From: Catellicoccus marimammalium
Lineage (GTDB): Bacteria; Bacillota; Bacilli; Lactobacillales; Catellicoccaceae
Strand: one strand, 5' to 3'
Assembly: GCF_965139335.1 (NCBI RefSeq)
Contig: NZ_CBCSEL010000002.1
Length of the DNA: 64,000 nucleotides
Part shown: one piece after another, positions 15,463-24,649 of the stretch
Layout: every line of letters begins with the position of its first letter
How positions within the stretch are numbered: position 1 is the stretch's first letter
Notes under the pieces: model-generated
Seen by the model: only the letters and a program-made list of their open reading frames with translations
Told to the model about the DNA's origin: nothing
The model's database searches: none
Position numbers and translations under genes: made by a program

Positions 15463-17934
15463 TTAATCTTTGAAATGTAAGTGTTTTAAACGAAGAGCAT
15501 TTAAAACAATAATGATAGAGCTTGCACTCATCGCAATACTTGAAATCACTGGGTTCACTAATGGACCACCAAAGAAATAAGGAATTCCCATCGCGAGTGG
15601 AATACTAATCACATTGTAAACCAAAGCCCAGAAAAGATTTTCCTTGATATTGGATAGCGTCTTTTTACCAATGAAGAATAATTCTGGAATAGAAGTTAGA
15701 GCATCATTAATTAAAATGATATCAGAAGCATCAATCGCCAAGTTTGTTCCAGAATTCATTGAAATTCCAATCGTTGCGGTCGCAATCGAAGGAGCATCAT
15801 TAATTCCATCTCCGACCATAATTACTTTACGTCCAGCATTCATTAATTTTTGAATTTCATTTTGTTTATTTTGTGGTAAAACATTCGCAATGACTTCGGT
15901 TACTCCTAATTTTTGTGCAATGGCTTTGGCATTACGTTCATTATCTCCGGTTAAAATTACTACTTTTTTATCCATTGCTTGTAAGGCTTGAACGACTTTC
16001 TTACTTTCTGAACGAAGTGTGTCACTTAAAGTAATCATTCCTAAAAAAGTAGCATCTTTAGCACAATAAATCACAGTTTTTCCTTCATTTTCAAAAACTT
16101 CCACTTTTTGTAAAGCGGCTTGAGGGATTTCTACTCCTTTTTCTTTCATCAAAGCTTGATTCCCAATAGAAATCACAGCACCATCAATCGTTGCGGCAGT
16201 TCCTAAACCAGGATAAGTATTCATATCTTTGGTACCAACAAAAGAAAGTTGTTCTTTTTTCACTTCTTCTACAATCGCTTTTGCAATCGGATGTTCAGAG
16301 CTTTGTTCCACACTTCCTACCATCGCTAAGAAGTTTCCTTGATCTTCTTTTTCATCCATCAAAATCACATCTTCTACAGCTAAAGTACCTGTCGTTAATG
16401 TTCCTGTCTTATCAAAGACTACGGTATCGATATGAGAAATTTCTTCTAATAAAGAACTTTTCTTCAATAAAATCCCTTTTTGTGCTAAGTTTTTCATACT
16501 AATCATCGTAGAAATTGGTGTCGCAAGACCTAGCGCACATGGACAAGCAATAATTAAAACAGAAACTAACATGTTTAAAGAGAAATCAATGGAATCTTTC
16601 GCATAGAATTTCCAAAATAGGAAGGTCACAACCGCTAAAATCATGACCAATGGAACAAACACTTTAGAGATTTTATCTACTAATTTGTGGATTGGCAATT
16701 TATCTTGTTGTGCTTTTTCTACTAAGTTAGAAATTTGATACAACATATTATCGTTAGTGGCTTTTTCAATTTTTACATTAATCGTACCCACTGTACTAAT
16801 AGTTCCTGCATAGACTTTATCGCCTACTGTTTTTGTTTTTGGCAAGCTTTCTCCGTTTAACATTGATTCTTGCACATCAGAAGTTCCTTCTAAAATCACT
16901 CCATCAAAAGGAATCGTTTCTCCAGAACGAACTTGGATTTCATCCCCAACTTGTAATTGATCCGCAGGTAAATCTTCATAAGTGTGATTATCCATAATTT
17001 TATGTACCACTTTGGGAATCATAGAAGAAACATCTTTCAATGTATCTTTTGCACTATCTGTAGTTCGATGTTCAATCGTATGACCAATTAAAACAAAGGT
17101 TAAAATCAACGCTACAGAATCGTAGTACAATCCATGATAACTATGGTGTAAAAAGATTTGTACGGTTTCATATACGCTATATACCCAAGAAATAGAAGTT
17201 CCTAGAGCAATCAACGTTTCCATGTTAGGGCTAAAATGGAATAAGGCAGTGAAACCGACATTATAAATTTTTCGAGCAAAATATAATACAGGAAGAGATA
17301 GTAATAATAGTACGACTGAAGTAATTTCTGGGTGTGTTGTTAAATCAAGAACCGAAAAAATAGGTAAATGTAACATTGGAGCCATACTGATATAAAAACT
17401 AATCGCAGCTAAAATTCCCATCGTAACTAAATGGAAACTCGATTTCTTCGCCTTACTTGTTGTTGCACAATGCGAAGTGTCCTCTTTTTTCTTTGAGTTT
17501 GGACTTTCTTCTTTTGTGACAGGAACTTCCTTTTTGACCACTGGATATCCTAAACTCGATAATTTTTCTTCGACTTCTTCTTTGGTAACAGAAGCATCAG
17601 AAAAAACTCGTACTTTTTGTGTAACAGGATTAATAATGACTTCATGAATTCCTTCAATTTTGTTCAATCCTGTTTCAATCGTTAACGCACAAGAAGCACA
17701 ACTAATTTCTTCCACTGCGTAATCCTCAATTTTTTGTTCCATCAATTGAGGGACAAGCTTTTGTATATGAGAAACTACTTCATCTTTAGTTGCAGAAGTA
17801 GGATCATACTTTATGGTTAATAACTGGTTCTCTGCTTGATACTCTGCACGAGCAATCGCAGATAAATGCTTTACTTGTTCCAACCAATCTTCTTCTTTCG
17901 GAAGGGTAGGAAGATAGAACACTAACTCTTTCAT
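15463..17934 (-). CDS. copA: copper-type P1B ATPase (CopA-like)
   Basis: 823 aa from the ATG at 17934. The ATG at 17943 directly abuts the SD AAAGG, so the in-frame ATG nine bases later is preferred. The N-terminus has two heavy-metal domains: the first, about 1-65, has lost its CxxC; the second keeps C79-A-S-C82. A Cys/His-containing linker (DTSHCATTS) follows. The core has N360-GES, CPC at 464-466 in the ion-binding helix, phosphorylated D508 in DKTGT, an SEHPIAKAI nucleotide motif and GDGINDAPS. CPC marks group 1B-1, Cu+ exporters. No CopY operator (TACAnnTGTA), copY or copZ is adjacent, so its regulation is not visible. Confidence 0.85.
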   Translation of the reverse strand: MKELVFYLPTLPKEEDWLEQVKHLSAIARAEYQAENQLLTIKYDPTSATKDEVVSHIQKLVPQLMEQKIEDYAVEEISCASCALTIETGLNKIEGIHEVIINPVTQKVRVFSDASVTKEEVEEKLSSLGYPVVKKEVPVTKEESPNSKKKEDTSHCATTSKAKKSSFHLVTMGILAAISFYISMAPMLHLPIFSVLDLTTHPEITSVVLLLLSLPVLYFARKIYNVGFTALFHFSPNMETLIALGTSISWVYSVYETVQIFLHHSYHGLYYDSVALILTFVLIGHTIEHRTTDSAKDTLKDVSSMIPKVVHKIMDNHTYEDLPADQLQVGDEIQVRSGETIPFDGVILEGTSDVQESMLNGESLPKTKTVGDKVYAGTISTVGTINVKIEKATNDNMLYQISNLVEKAQQDKLPIHKLVDKISKVFVPLVMILAVVTFLFWKFYAKDSIDFSLNMLVSVLIIACPCALGLATPISTMISMKNLAQKGILLKKSSLLEEISHIDTVVFDKTGTLTTGTLAVEDVILMDEKEDQGNFLAMVGSVEQSSEHPIAKAIVEEVKKEQLSFVGTKDMNTYPGLGTAATIDGAVISIGNQALMKEKGVEIPQAALQKVEVFENEGKTVIYCAKDATFLGMITLSDTLRSESKKVVQALQAMDKKVVILTGDNERNAKAIAQKLGVTEVIANVLPQNKQNEIQKLMNAGRKVIMVGDGINDAPSIATATIGISMNSGTNLAIDASDIILINDALTSIPELFFIGKKTLSNIKENLFWALVYNVISIPLAMGIPYFFGGPLVNPVISSIAMSASSIIIVLNALRLKHLHFKD

Positions 17935-18056
17935 TTCAATCATCCTTTCTATCTTAGCGTCTGGATTGATTCTATCATACGTGTTTCTTCTTATTAAAAT
18001 AATATGCTTTATTTATTTTTTTATTTTTTCTGATTGAAAGAAGAAATCGATTCATT

Positions 18057-18179
18057 TTACTTTGAGTTTTTGTTCCTTTTACGCCACTTTTTTTCAAAAT
18101 AGGTGATTATTTTATCTTCAAATAAGTTCCAAACCAAAATACAAATTGCAACAGCAACAATCCAAATAAAAACTATCAT
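18057..18179 (-). CDS. small membrane protein (40 aa)
   Basis: ATG at 18179 with SD AAGGAGG 8 nt upstream, stop TAA at 18059-18057. Sequence MIVFIWIVAVAICILVWNLF is followed by a basic tail ending KKWRKRNKNSK: one N-terminal transmembrane helix with a positively charged cytoplasmic end. No family is recognised. It lies 127 bp after the 67-aa membrane protein gene on the same strand. Its last codons and trailer (18052-18083) resemble those after the neighbour (about 18240-18270). Confidence 0.6.
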   Translation of the reverse strand: MIVFIWIVAVAICILVWNLFEDKIITYFEKKWRKRNKNSK

Positions 18180-18306
18180 TAGATACGCCTCCTTTTTAGT
18201 TTTCAACGTGATAACTTACCGTATTATCCAAAAAATCTTATTCATTTTACTTTAGGTTTTTGTTCTTATCTAAAAATTTTGGTTTATGAGGTAATCCAAT
18301 AGCGAA

Positions 18307-18510
18307 CTATGGAGCATTTTTTAATTGATAAAGCCATAAATTACGACCACGTGCTTTCTCTTCTTTCGATTTATGTTTGCCAAATAAAATATAAATCGAC
18401 CAATATTGAATCGTATCCCAAAAGATATGACTCAGATAACTAATCATATATAAAATAAATAAAGCAACGATAATAAAGATAACTGTCGCCACAATGCTTG
18501 TTACCATCAT
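18307..18510 (-). CDS. small membrane protein (67 aa), possibly shortened by a TAG
   Basis: ATG at 18510 or, better spaced, 18507 (SD AAAGGGG). One long hydrophobic helix (about 4-28) and a second aromatic-rich stretch (SHIFWDTIQYWSIYILFG) are followed by a basic region (KHKSKEEKARGR) and NAP before TAG. The frame stays open for 19 more codons after the TAG (FAIGLPHKPKFLDKNKNLK) to a TAA, and that tail resembles the end of the 40-aa protein. A TTGACA lies upstream at about 18588. Function unknown. Confidence 0.55.
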   Translation of the reverse strand: MMVTSIVATVIFIIVALFILYMISYLSHIFWDTIQYWSIYILFGKHKSKEEKARGRNLWLYQLKNAP

Positions 18511-18634
18511 CGATCCCCTTTCTTTTAAATCTACTTTATTCTAGCTTTTTTTTCTTTTCTGTCTAATTGTTGTTCTTCTTTCAAGTTGTCAACAGTTTCT
18601 AATTTTTCTTTATTGATTCTCCTTTTATCATAAA

Positions 18635-18665
18635 CAAAAAAGGAGAGAATCATTCTCCCCCTTTT
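18635..18665 (-). terminator. intrinsic terminator of the P2 ATPase gene
   Basis: On the minus strand AAAGGGGGAGAAT pairs with ATTCTCTCCTTTTTT, directly after the ATPase stop. Confidence 0.85.
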
Positions 18666-18675
18666 CTTTCATCTA

Positions 18676-21330
18676 TTAATAATTATATTTTTTACGTTGT
18701 ACCCATTTCACAATTTCAACAATTGGAATAATTGAGATACTTGCGATTAATACAATCATCCATTGGTAAGCATCTAGATGAGCAACATGGAATAATTGGT
18801 TGAATCCTGGTACGACAATCGTAATTGCTAATAAAACAAACGATAACAAGATTGCCCAGTTAAACGCTTTGTTGCGGAAGATACCAATTTTGAAAATAGA
18901 ACCGTGGATTGATTTTACGTTGAACGCATGGAACAATTGTAATAATCCTAAAGTAGCAAAAGTCATTGTTAACGCATCCGCATGGATAGCATCATATCCG
19001 CTGTGAACAGGGAAATGAATCGCTAACCAGTAAACAGTTAATGTAATCAAACCTTCTAAAATCCCTTGGTAGATAATACTACTCATTACTCCACCAGAGA
19101 AGAAGTTTGATTGACGACCACGAGGTGCATGTTGCATGACATCTTTTTCTGCTGGTTCTACCCCTAAGGCAATCGCTGGGAAAGTATCTGTTACTAAGTT
19201 AATCCACAATAAGTGAACCGGTAATAATGTATCCCAACCTAATAGAGTTGCGACAAATAAAGTAATCACTTCTCCTAAGTTCGCAGACAATAGATATTGA
19301 ATCGTTTTTTGAATATTAGAGAAGACTTTACGTCCCTCTTCTACCGCTACAATAATTGTAGAGAAGTTATCATCAGCTAAGACCATGTCAGAAGCTCCTT
19401 TTGATACTTCTGTACCCGTAATTCCCATACCAATTCCAATATCTGCAGTCTTCAACGCAGGAGCATCGTTGACTCCATCTCCTGTCATCGCTACTACTTT
19501 TCCTTGGTCTTGCCAAGCTTTTACAATACGAACTTTATGTTCAGGAGATACACGAGCATAAACAGAATATTGTTTTACATGATTTTCAAATTCTTCATCG
19601 GACATTGCATCTAATTCTGCCCCAGTAATTACAGCATCATGTTGGCCTTTTTGGATGATTCCTAAACGAGCAGCAATCGCTTCTGCAGTATCACGGTGGT
19701 CCCCAGTAATCATAATTGGGCGAATTCCTGCTTCTTTTGCCGTGCGAACCGCTTCTGCTGCTTCTTTACGTTCAGGGTCAATCATTCCAACTAAGCCAGC
19801 GAAAGTTAAACCATTTTCAACTGCTTCACTTGTTAAAACTGCAGGCATTTCATCGACAACTTTATAAGCCATTGCTAATACACGTAACGCTTGTGTCGCT
19901 AATTCTTTATTCGTCTTCAATAAGAATTGTTCTTCTTCTGCTGTCATTGGTTGAACAGAACCATTTTCTTCAAACGTTGTACAACGTTTTAATAATTCAT
20001 CTGGCGCCCCTTTTACTGCGATTAAGAACTTACCATTTTGTAAGTCATGAACAGTAGTCATTAATTTACGGTCAGAATCAAAAGGAATTTCTGCTACGCG
20101 AGGTTCTTTCGCTAATTCTTTTTCTAAATCAAATCCTTTATTTTTACCAAAACTAATTAATGCTGTTTCTGTCGGATCACCAAGTAACGCACCATCATCA
20201 GCTTCTTTCGTATCATTACAGAAGTTCATGATTTTTAGTGTCATATTGTCTGGATCCATCGCTTCATTAGCACTGTGTAATTGGTTATTACTCATCCATT
20301 GTTCCACAGTCATTTGGTTCATTGTTAATGTACCTGTTTTATCAGAACAAATAATATCAGTAGCTCCCAATGTCTCTACTGCAGGTAACTTACGAACTAA
20401 CGCATGGCGTTTGGCCATTTTTTGTGTACCTAGTGCTAAAATAATCGTTACAATCGCAGGTAATCCTTCCGGAATCGCTGCTACCGCTAAAGAGATAGAA
20501 GTTAACAACATATCTAACACATTTTTTTGTTGGAAGAAAACACCAACAACAAACATAATTACGGCAATCGCTAAAACGATAATCGTTAAGACTTTACCTA
20601 ATTGATTTAGACTTGCTTTCAATGGAGTTTCTGTCTCATCGGCATTCGCTAACATTCCTGCGATGTGACCTACTTCTGTATTCATTCCTGTTGCGACTAC
20701 AATCCCTACTCCGCGACCATAGGTTACATTACTATTCATATAACCCATATTCACCCGGTCACCAATTGGTGTTTCTGGATCTTCTAACGTTGTAGCTTCT
20801 TTTTGTACAGGAACAGATTCTCCGGTTAAGGCAGATTCTTCAATTTTTAAAGAAGCTGCTTCAATAAAGCGAACATCTGCTGGTACCACATCTCCTGCTT
20901 CTAGTAATACCACATCTCCTGGAACTAATTCATCACTTTTAATTTCCACCACTTTGCCATCGCGCAATACTCGAGCATTAGGCGTTGACATTTCTTTCAA
21001 TGCATCAATGGCTTCTTCAGCTTTTGATTCTTGAATCACACCAAAGACTGCATTTAAAATCACTACTGCTAAAATAATGATACAGTCGGTAACTTCACCA
21101 ATAAACGCAGAGACAAGAGAAGCAGCTAATAAAACAAGGACCATGAAATCTTTGAATTGATCAAAGAATTTGGCCAGCATACTTTTCTTCTTCTGCTCAT
21201 TTAATTTATTGGGACCATAAGTTTCTAAATTTTTGGCTACTTGGTCTGAAGATAGCCCATCAGGTGAAGTTTGAAACTCGTTACAAATCTCGACTTCACT
21301 TTGTACGTAGTAAGGGGTTTTCTTACTCAT
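18676..21330 (-). CDS. P2-type cation ATPase (Ca2+/Mn2+, PacL/YoaB-like)
   Basis: 884 aa from the ATG at 21330 (SD AAAGGA, 8 nt; the ATG six bases earlier is too close). It has TGES at 169-172, PEGL at 287-290 in the ion-binding TM4, phosphorylated D330 in CSDKTGTLT, GDGVNDAP, NLGE in TM5 and NLVTDTFPA in TM6. Ten transmembrane helices are expected. These residues are those of P2A calcium pumps, but the gene is preceded by a yybP-ykoY riboswitch, which senses Mn2+. In Lactococcus the riboswitch-controlled pump YoaB gives Mn2+ tolerance, so Mn2+ (and perhaps Ca2+) export is the best inference. It is monocistronic. Confidence 0.9.
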   Translation of the reverse strand: MSKKTPYYVQSEVEICNEFQTSPDGLSSDQVAKNLETYGPNKLNEQKKKSMLAKFFDQFKDFMVLVLLAASLVSAFIGEVTDCIIILAVVILNAVFGVIQESKAEEAIDALKEMSTPNARVLRDGKVVEIKSDELVPGDVVLLEAGDVVPADVRFIEAASLKIEESALTGESVPVQKEATTLEDPETPIGDRVNMGYMNSNVTYGRGVGIVVATGMNTEVGHIAGMLANADETETPLKASLNQLGKVLTIIVLAIAVIMFVVGVFFQQKNVLDMLLTSISLAVAAIPEGLPAIVTIILALGTQKMAKRHALVRKLPAVETLGATDIICSDKTGTLTMNQMTVEQWMSNNQLHSANEAMDPDNMTLKIMNFCNDTKEADDGALLGDPTETALISFGKNKGFDLEKELAKEPRVAEIPFDSDRKLMTTVHDLQNGKFLIAVKGAPDELLKRCTTFEENGSVQPMTAEEEQFLLKTNKELATQALRVLAMAYKVVDEMPAVLTSEAVENGLTFAGLVGMIDPERKEAAEAVRTAKEAGIRPIMITGDHRDTAEAIAARLGIIQKGQHDAVITGAELDAMSDEEFENHVKQYSVYARVSPEHKVRIVKAWQDQGKVVAMTGDGVNDAPALKTADIGIGMGITGTEVSKGASDMVLADDNFSTIIVAVEEGRKVFSNIQKTIQYLLSANLGEVITLFVATLLGWDTLLPVHLLWINLVTDTFPAIALGVEPAEKDVMQHAPRGRQSNFFSGGVMSSIIYQGILEGLITLTVYWLAIHFPVHSGYDAIHADALTMTFATLGLLQLFHAFNVKSIHGSIFKIGIFRNKAFNWAILLSFVLLAITIVVPGFNQLFHVAHLDAYQWMIVLIASISIIPIVEIVKWVQRKKYNY

Positions 21331-21357
21331 TTTCATCTTCCTTTCTTAATTATTGGT

Positions 21358-21475
21358 AAAAAAAGAGACCTGAATGACCTCGTCATCCAAGTCTCACTAA
21401 TTAAGATAGTACCAGAAATAAAATTTCGGTTGGTGATACTATCGCAGATTATCTGCCAGTTACTCCCTTGAAAGT
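21358..21475 (-). promoter_or_regulatory. yybP-ykoY (Mn2+) riboswitch with terminator
   Basis: Minus strand, upstream of the P2 ATPase. The 5' part has AAGGGAGTAACTGGCAG (complement at 21453-21469), then a small CAGAT/TCTG helix and a long helix GATAGTA...TACTATC with TCACCAACC. The 3' part TGAGACTTGGATGAC closes into a terminator GAGAC...GTCTC (21365-21395) followed by seven T. The 5' GGGAGTA word and the 3' GAGACTTGG word are hallmarks of yybP-ykoY aptamers in Lactobacillales. With bound Mn2+ the terminator should be disrupted and the pump made. A covariance-model match was not run. Confidence 0.8.
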
Positions 21476-21516
21476 AATTTTACTCATATATATTGTACGA
21501 AACTTAAAGAAAAAAA

Positions 21517-23928
21517 TCAATCCTGCTCTTTTATAAAGTCCCATGGTGTTTTTCCATCCATACCAATCATCGGTGAAATCAATCGCTGATAGACTTTTTC
21601 ATTTGTTAACACATAATCTTCTTCTTTTTCTTCTTCTATAGGTTCGTTAATATAAGCAATAGCTTCTTCTTCTATTTTTTCTTCTACTTCGACGTTATAT
21701 TTTTCTTCTTGCTCTGTTTTTGGCTCTCCAAAAACACGATGAAGATGATAAATCAATCCTGTCTTTCGTTCATTTCCTGGCGTTTCAATACAACGTTGAA
21801 AGGCCATTTCTTCCCCAATAAAAATCACACTTTTTTTCGCACGGGTAATCGCGGTATATAAAAGATTTCGTTTTAAAAGTGGAATTGGATAACGATTGAC
21901 CATCGGAATAATCACTGAATCATATTCTGAACCTTGGGATTTATGAATCGAACAACAATATGCCAAAGAAATGCGATCCTTTTCTTTTTTTGTAAAGGAG
22001 ACTTCATTTCCTTCAAAATCCACCCATAATTTACCATCCTGAATGGCAGTCACAAACCCAATATCACCATTAAAGACATTATTTTCTACATCATTTTCTA
22101 AATTGATAATTTTGTCTCCTTCATAATAGGTACATTGGTCGGCAACAAATGGCTCTTTTTTTCCAAAATCAGGATTCATTACTTGTTGTAACGTTTGATT
22201 TAATGCATGAATTCCTGCTTCTCCATTATAAGTAGGAGCGAGCACTTGTAGCGTTTTTGCACTATAGCCTTTTTTTAAAGCCACTTCCACAATTTGCTGG
22301 ATGCTGTCTTTTAGCTCACTAGCTGGACGCTCAAAATAAGAACGATCCGCCTTTTTAGCCGTAAAGTCTTGTGGCATCACACCTTGGCAAACTTCATGAG
22401 CAACATCAATAATCGTAGAGTCTTCATTTTGACGATAAATATCTTGTAACTCTTCAAAAGGTAAAACCTCAGATGCTAAAAGGTCGCCTAAAATTTGCCC
22501 TGGTCCTACAGAAGGTAATTGGAAATGATCGCCAACAAAAATCACTTTGACTCCTGTATCAATTGCCTCTAATAGCGTTTTACAAAGCAAAGTATCCACC
22601 ATAGAAAATTCATCCACAATGACAATCCCATCGCGAATTTCTCGATTGGCTTCTTGCACTTCTTCTCCTAGTCCCAATCCAAGCATACGGTGGATGGTCG
22701 CTGCAGGTAAGCCTGTTGATTCATGCATTCTTCGAGCTGCTCTTCCTGTTGGTGCTGCAAGATGGAATAACGTATCTTCGCCATCCTTTGCTTCTAAAGG
22801 AACTTCTTCTAACATGGAATACAACTCTAAAATTGCCTTAATAATCGTTGTTTTTCCGGTTCCTGGACCTCCTGTTAAAAGAAAGACATTATGTTGCATT
22901 GCTTTTTTCAACGCTCTTTTTTGCGAGTTGCCATAACGGAACGTACTTTTCTTTTCTAATTTTTGAATCGCTTGATCAATTTCATCTTCACTGTAAGGTA
23001 CAGGAGCTTCTGCTAAACGTTGTAAGGCAAAGACAATACTGGTTTCTGCATCAAAAAATGTCGGTAAATATACTTGTGATTCTTCTTCTTTTACAAAGTA
23101 CAGCTTTCTTTCTTTCAAAAGATCAGAAATCGCTTCTTGAATCAAAGCAATATCAATCGGTTCGCTTTGTCCTTTTTCTAACTCTTTTTGTGCTGTCTCC
23201 AATAAACTTCTTAGATCTAAATACGTATCCCCACTACGATAGCAGTGCAATTGTAACACCATTTCTACGCCCGCTTGTAATCGACGTTGATCTGTAGCTT
23301 CTATTCCTAATTCTCTTGCGATATGGTCAACTTTATCAAAAGAGATTCGTAAGTCCATTTTCAATAATTGATAAGGATTTTTTTGAATAACTGCTAACGA
23401 ACGTTGCTTTTCTTTTTTGTAAATCTTTTCTGCTTGAGGTCCACTCAAACCTAAATTACGTAGTTCTAAAAGAATTTGGTCTTTTCCATAATGCGCTTGT
23501 ACTTCTTTAATTAGTACTTCTTTTTGTTTTTGACGCAATTTAGGCACTTCATCTAAGCAACTTGGGTCTTCTTTAATTTTTGCAATCGCATCTTTTCCTA
23601 GAGTTTCTATAATCGATTCTGCGGTCTTTTTCCCTACTCCTGTAAAGCGTTCACTAGAAAAATATTCTACTAAGTGTTCTACCTCATCTGGCTCATGTAA
23701 ATGAAAAGACTCGACTTGCCATTGCCATCCATAGGTCGGGTGCTCTACCACATGCCCAATAAAATCATAGGTCTCACTTTCTACTAATTCTGGCAAAGTC
23801 CCTACTACCATGGTTCTTTGTTCTAAATGCGTAGGAGGTGTACCAATAATACGAACACTAGCAATCGCATAGTCCCCTCTTTGAAAGACAATACGTAAGA
23901 CTTGCCCTGTAATTTGCGTTTCTTCCAT
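21517..23928 (-). CDS. recD2: RecD2-family ATP-dependent DNA helicase
   Basis: 803 aa, normal for RecD2 (RecD without RecBC). An N-terminal OB and helix-hairpin-helix region about 1-180 (SERFTGVGKKTAESI at 92-106) is followed by the superfamily 1B motor: Walker A GGPGTGKTT 353-361, Walker B VIVDEFSMVD, motif III FVGDHFQLPSVGPG, and the C-terminal AYCCSIHKSQGSEYD and LLYTAITRAKK motifs. A 5'-3' helicase linked to replication-fork and mismatch-repair tolerance. The SD (AAGAGG) is weak, and the ATG lies 4 bp after the trmL stop, so translation is probably coupled to trmL. Confidence 0.93.
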   Translation of the reverse strand: MEETQITGQVLRIVFQRGDYAIASVRIIGTPPTHLEQRTMVVGTLPELVESETYDFIGHVVEHPTYGWQWQVESFHLHEPDEVEHLVEYFSSERFTGVGKKTAESIIETLGKDAIAKIKEDPSCLDEVPKLRQKQKEVLIKEVQAHYGKDQILLELRNLGLSGPQAEKIYKKEKQRSLAVIQKNPYQLLKMDLRISFDKVDHIARELGIEATDQRRLQAGVEMVLQLHCYRSGDTYLDLRSLLETAQKELEKGQSEPIDIALIQEAISDLLKERKLYFVKEEESQVYLPTFFDAETSIVFALQRLAEAPVPYSEDEIDQAIQKLEKKSTFRYGNSQKRALKKAMQHNVFLLTGGPGTGKTTIIKAILELYSMLEEVPLEAKDGEDTLFHLAAPTGRAARRMHESTGLPAATIHRMLGLGLGEEVQEANREIRDGIVIVDEFSMVDTLLCKTLLEAIDTGVKVIFVGDHFQLPSVGPGQILGDLLASEVLPFEELQDIYRQNEDSTIIDVAHEVCQGVMPQDFTAKKADRSYFERPASELKDSIQQIVEVALKKGYSAKTLQVLAPTYNGEAGIHALNQTLQQVMNPDFGKKEPFVADQCTYYEGDKIINLENDVENNVFNGDIGFVTAIQDGKLWVDFEGNEVSFTKKEKDRISLAYCCSIHKSQGSEYDSVIIPMVNRYPIPLLKRNLLYTAITRAKKSVIFIGEEMAFQRCIETPGNERKTGLIYHLHRVFGEPKTEQEEKYNVEVEEKIEEEAIAYINEPIEEEKEEDYVLTNEKVYQRLISPMIGMDGKTPWDFIKEQD

Positions 23929-23932
23929 ACGT

Positions 23933-24412
23933 TTAGCCTCTTAATGGTGCAAAATCTTGTTGACGCAACACTTCATAAATCACAATTGCGGCTGTATTGG
24001 ATAAATTTAAAGAGCGAACTTTGTCCGATTGAGGAATTAATACGCAACGTTCTGCTCCTCCGTATTGTTCAATCACTTCTTTTGGAATCCCTGTTGATTC
24101 ACGACCAAACATTAAATAAATATCTTTTCCTGTATTGTAATTCATTTTATGGTAAGGTTCGGTACCAAACGTTTCAATATAATAAATTTCTTCTACTGGA
24201 TTTTGAGCAAAAAATTCATGAACATCATCATAATAATGAACATTTAGATCATCCCAGTAATCACAACCAGCACGTTTTAAATGTTTGTCATCGACAGAAA
24301 ATCCTAAAGGACGAATTAAATGCAAATGAGTATTGGTCCCAACACAAGTACGAGCAATATTTCCTGTATTTTGGGGAATTTCTGGTTGGTATAAAACAAT
24401 ATGGTTCGTCAT
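23933..24412 (-). CDS. trmL: tRNA (cytidine(34)-2'-O)-methyltransferase
   Basis: 159 aa SPOUT methyltransferase of the small TrmL type: N-terminal VLYQPEIPQNTGNIARTC, middle LFGRESTGIPKE (cofactor knot) and C-terminal LNLSNTAAIVIYEVLRQ. It methylates the ribose of the wobble base in tRNA-Leu isoacceptors in characterised organisms. SD AGAGGAG lies 7 nt from the ATG. A small GACAGA/TCTGTC hairpin (about 24431-24453) precedes the SD. It is followed at 4 bp by recD2. Upstream lies the probable small RNA on the same strand. Confidence 0.92.
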   Translation of the reverse strand: MTNHIVLYQPEIPQNTGNIARTCVGTNTHLHLIRPLGFSVDDKHLKRAGCDYWDDLNVHYYDDVHEFFAQNPVEEIYYIETFGTEPYHKMNYNTGKDIYLMFGRESTGIPKEVIEQYGGAERCVLIPQSDKVRSLNLSNTAAIVIYEVLRQQDFAPLRG

Positions 24413-24473
24413 AATCTAACTCCTCTTTTATCGACAGAATTCAAAATTATCTGTCTTTTCATGATATAATAAA

Positions 24474-24591
24474 CAAAAAAAACGTAGCAACTCGGTGTTC
24501 ATCACTGCAAGTTGATACGTTTACGCTGAGGTTATCCTATCCTTTTATTTGAACAGGATGAAAAATAAAAAGATGGGATAAATTTCTCTTT
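24474..24591 (-). ncRNA. probable small RNA (about 118 nt) between cutC and trmL
   Basis: The minus strand has a near-consensus promoter: -35 TTGTCA (24625-24620), 16-bp spacer ending in TGA, -10 TATAAT (24603-24598). Transcription would start near 24591. Downstream come a long AU-rich hairpin (24582-24532, outer stem UUAUCC..GGAUAA) and a terminator hairpin (arms 24521-24503 and 24497-24481) ending in eight T. No ORF. Alternatively it is a terminated leader of trmL, whose ATG is 62 nt further. The tail contains AUCAACUUG and CACCGAGU as in the Streptococcus pyogenes tracrRNA tail, but no anti-repeat was recognised. Function unknown. Confidence 0.5.
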
Positions 24592-24649
24592 TCCATTATT
24601 ATATCATAGATTCATATCTTGACAACCTTTTTTTCACAAGGAGAGAAAA

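Noticed and set aside
17935..18056. CopY operator upstream of copA
   Set aside because: No TACAnnTGTA found on either strand.
24474..24591. Functional Cas9 tracrRNA
   Set aside because: Only two short words match; the terminator stem differs, the upstream sequence reads UAAAAG where an anti-repeat to GUUUUA repeats is expected, and there is no cas gene or CRISPR array in the window. Kept only as an unexplained small RNA.
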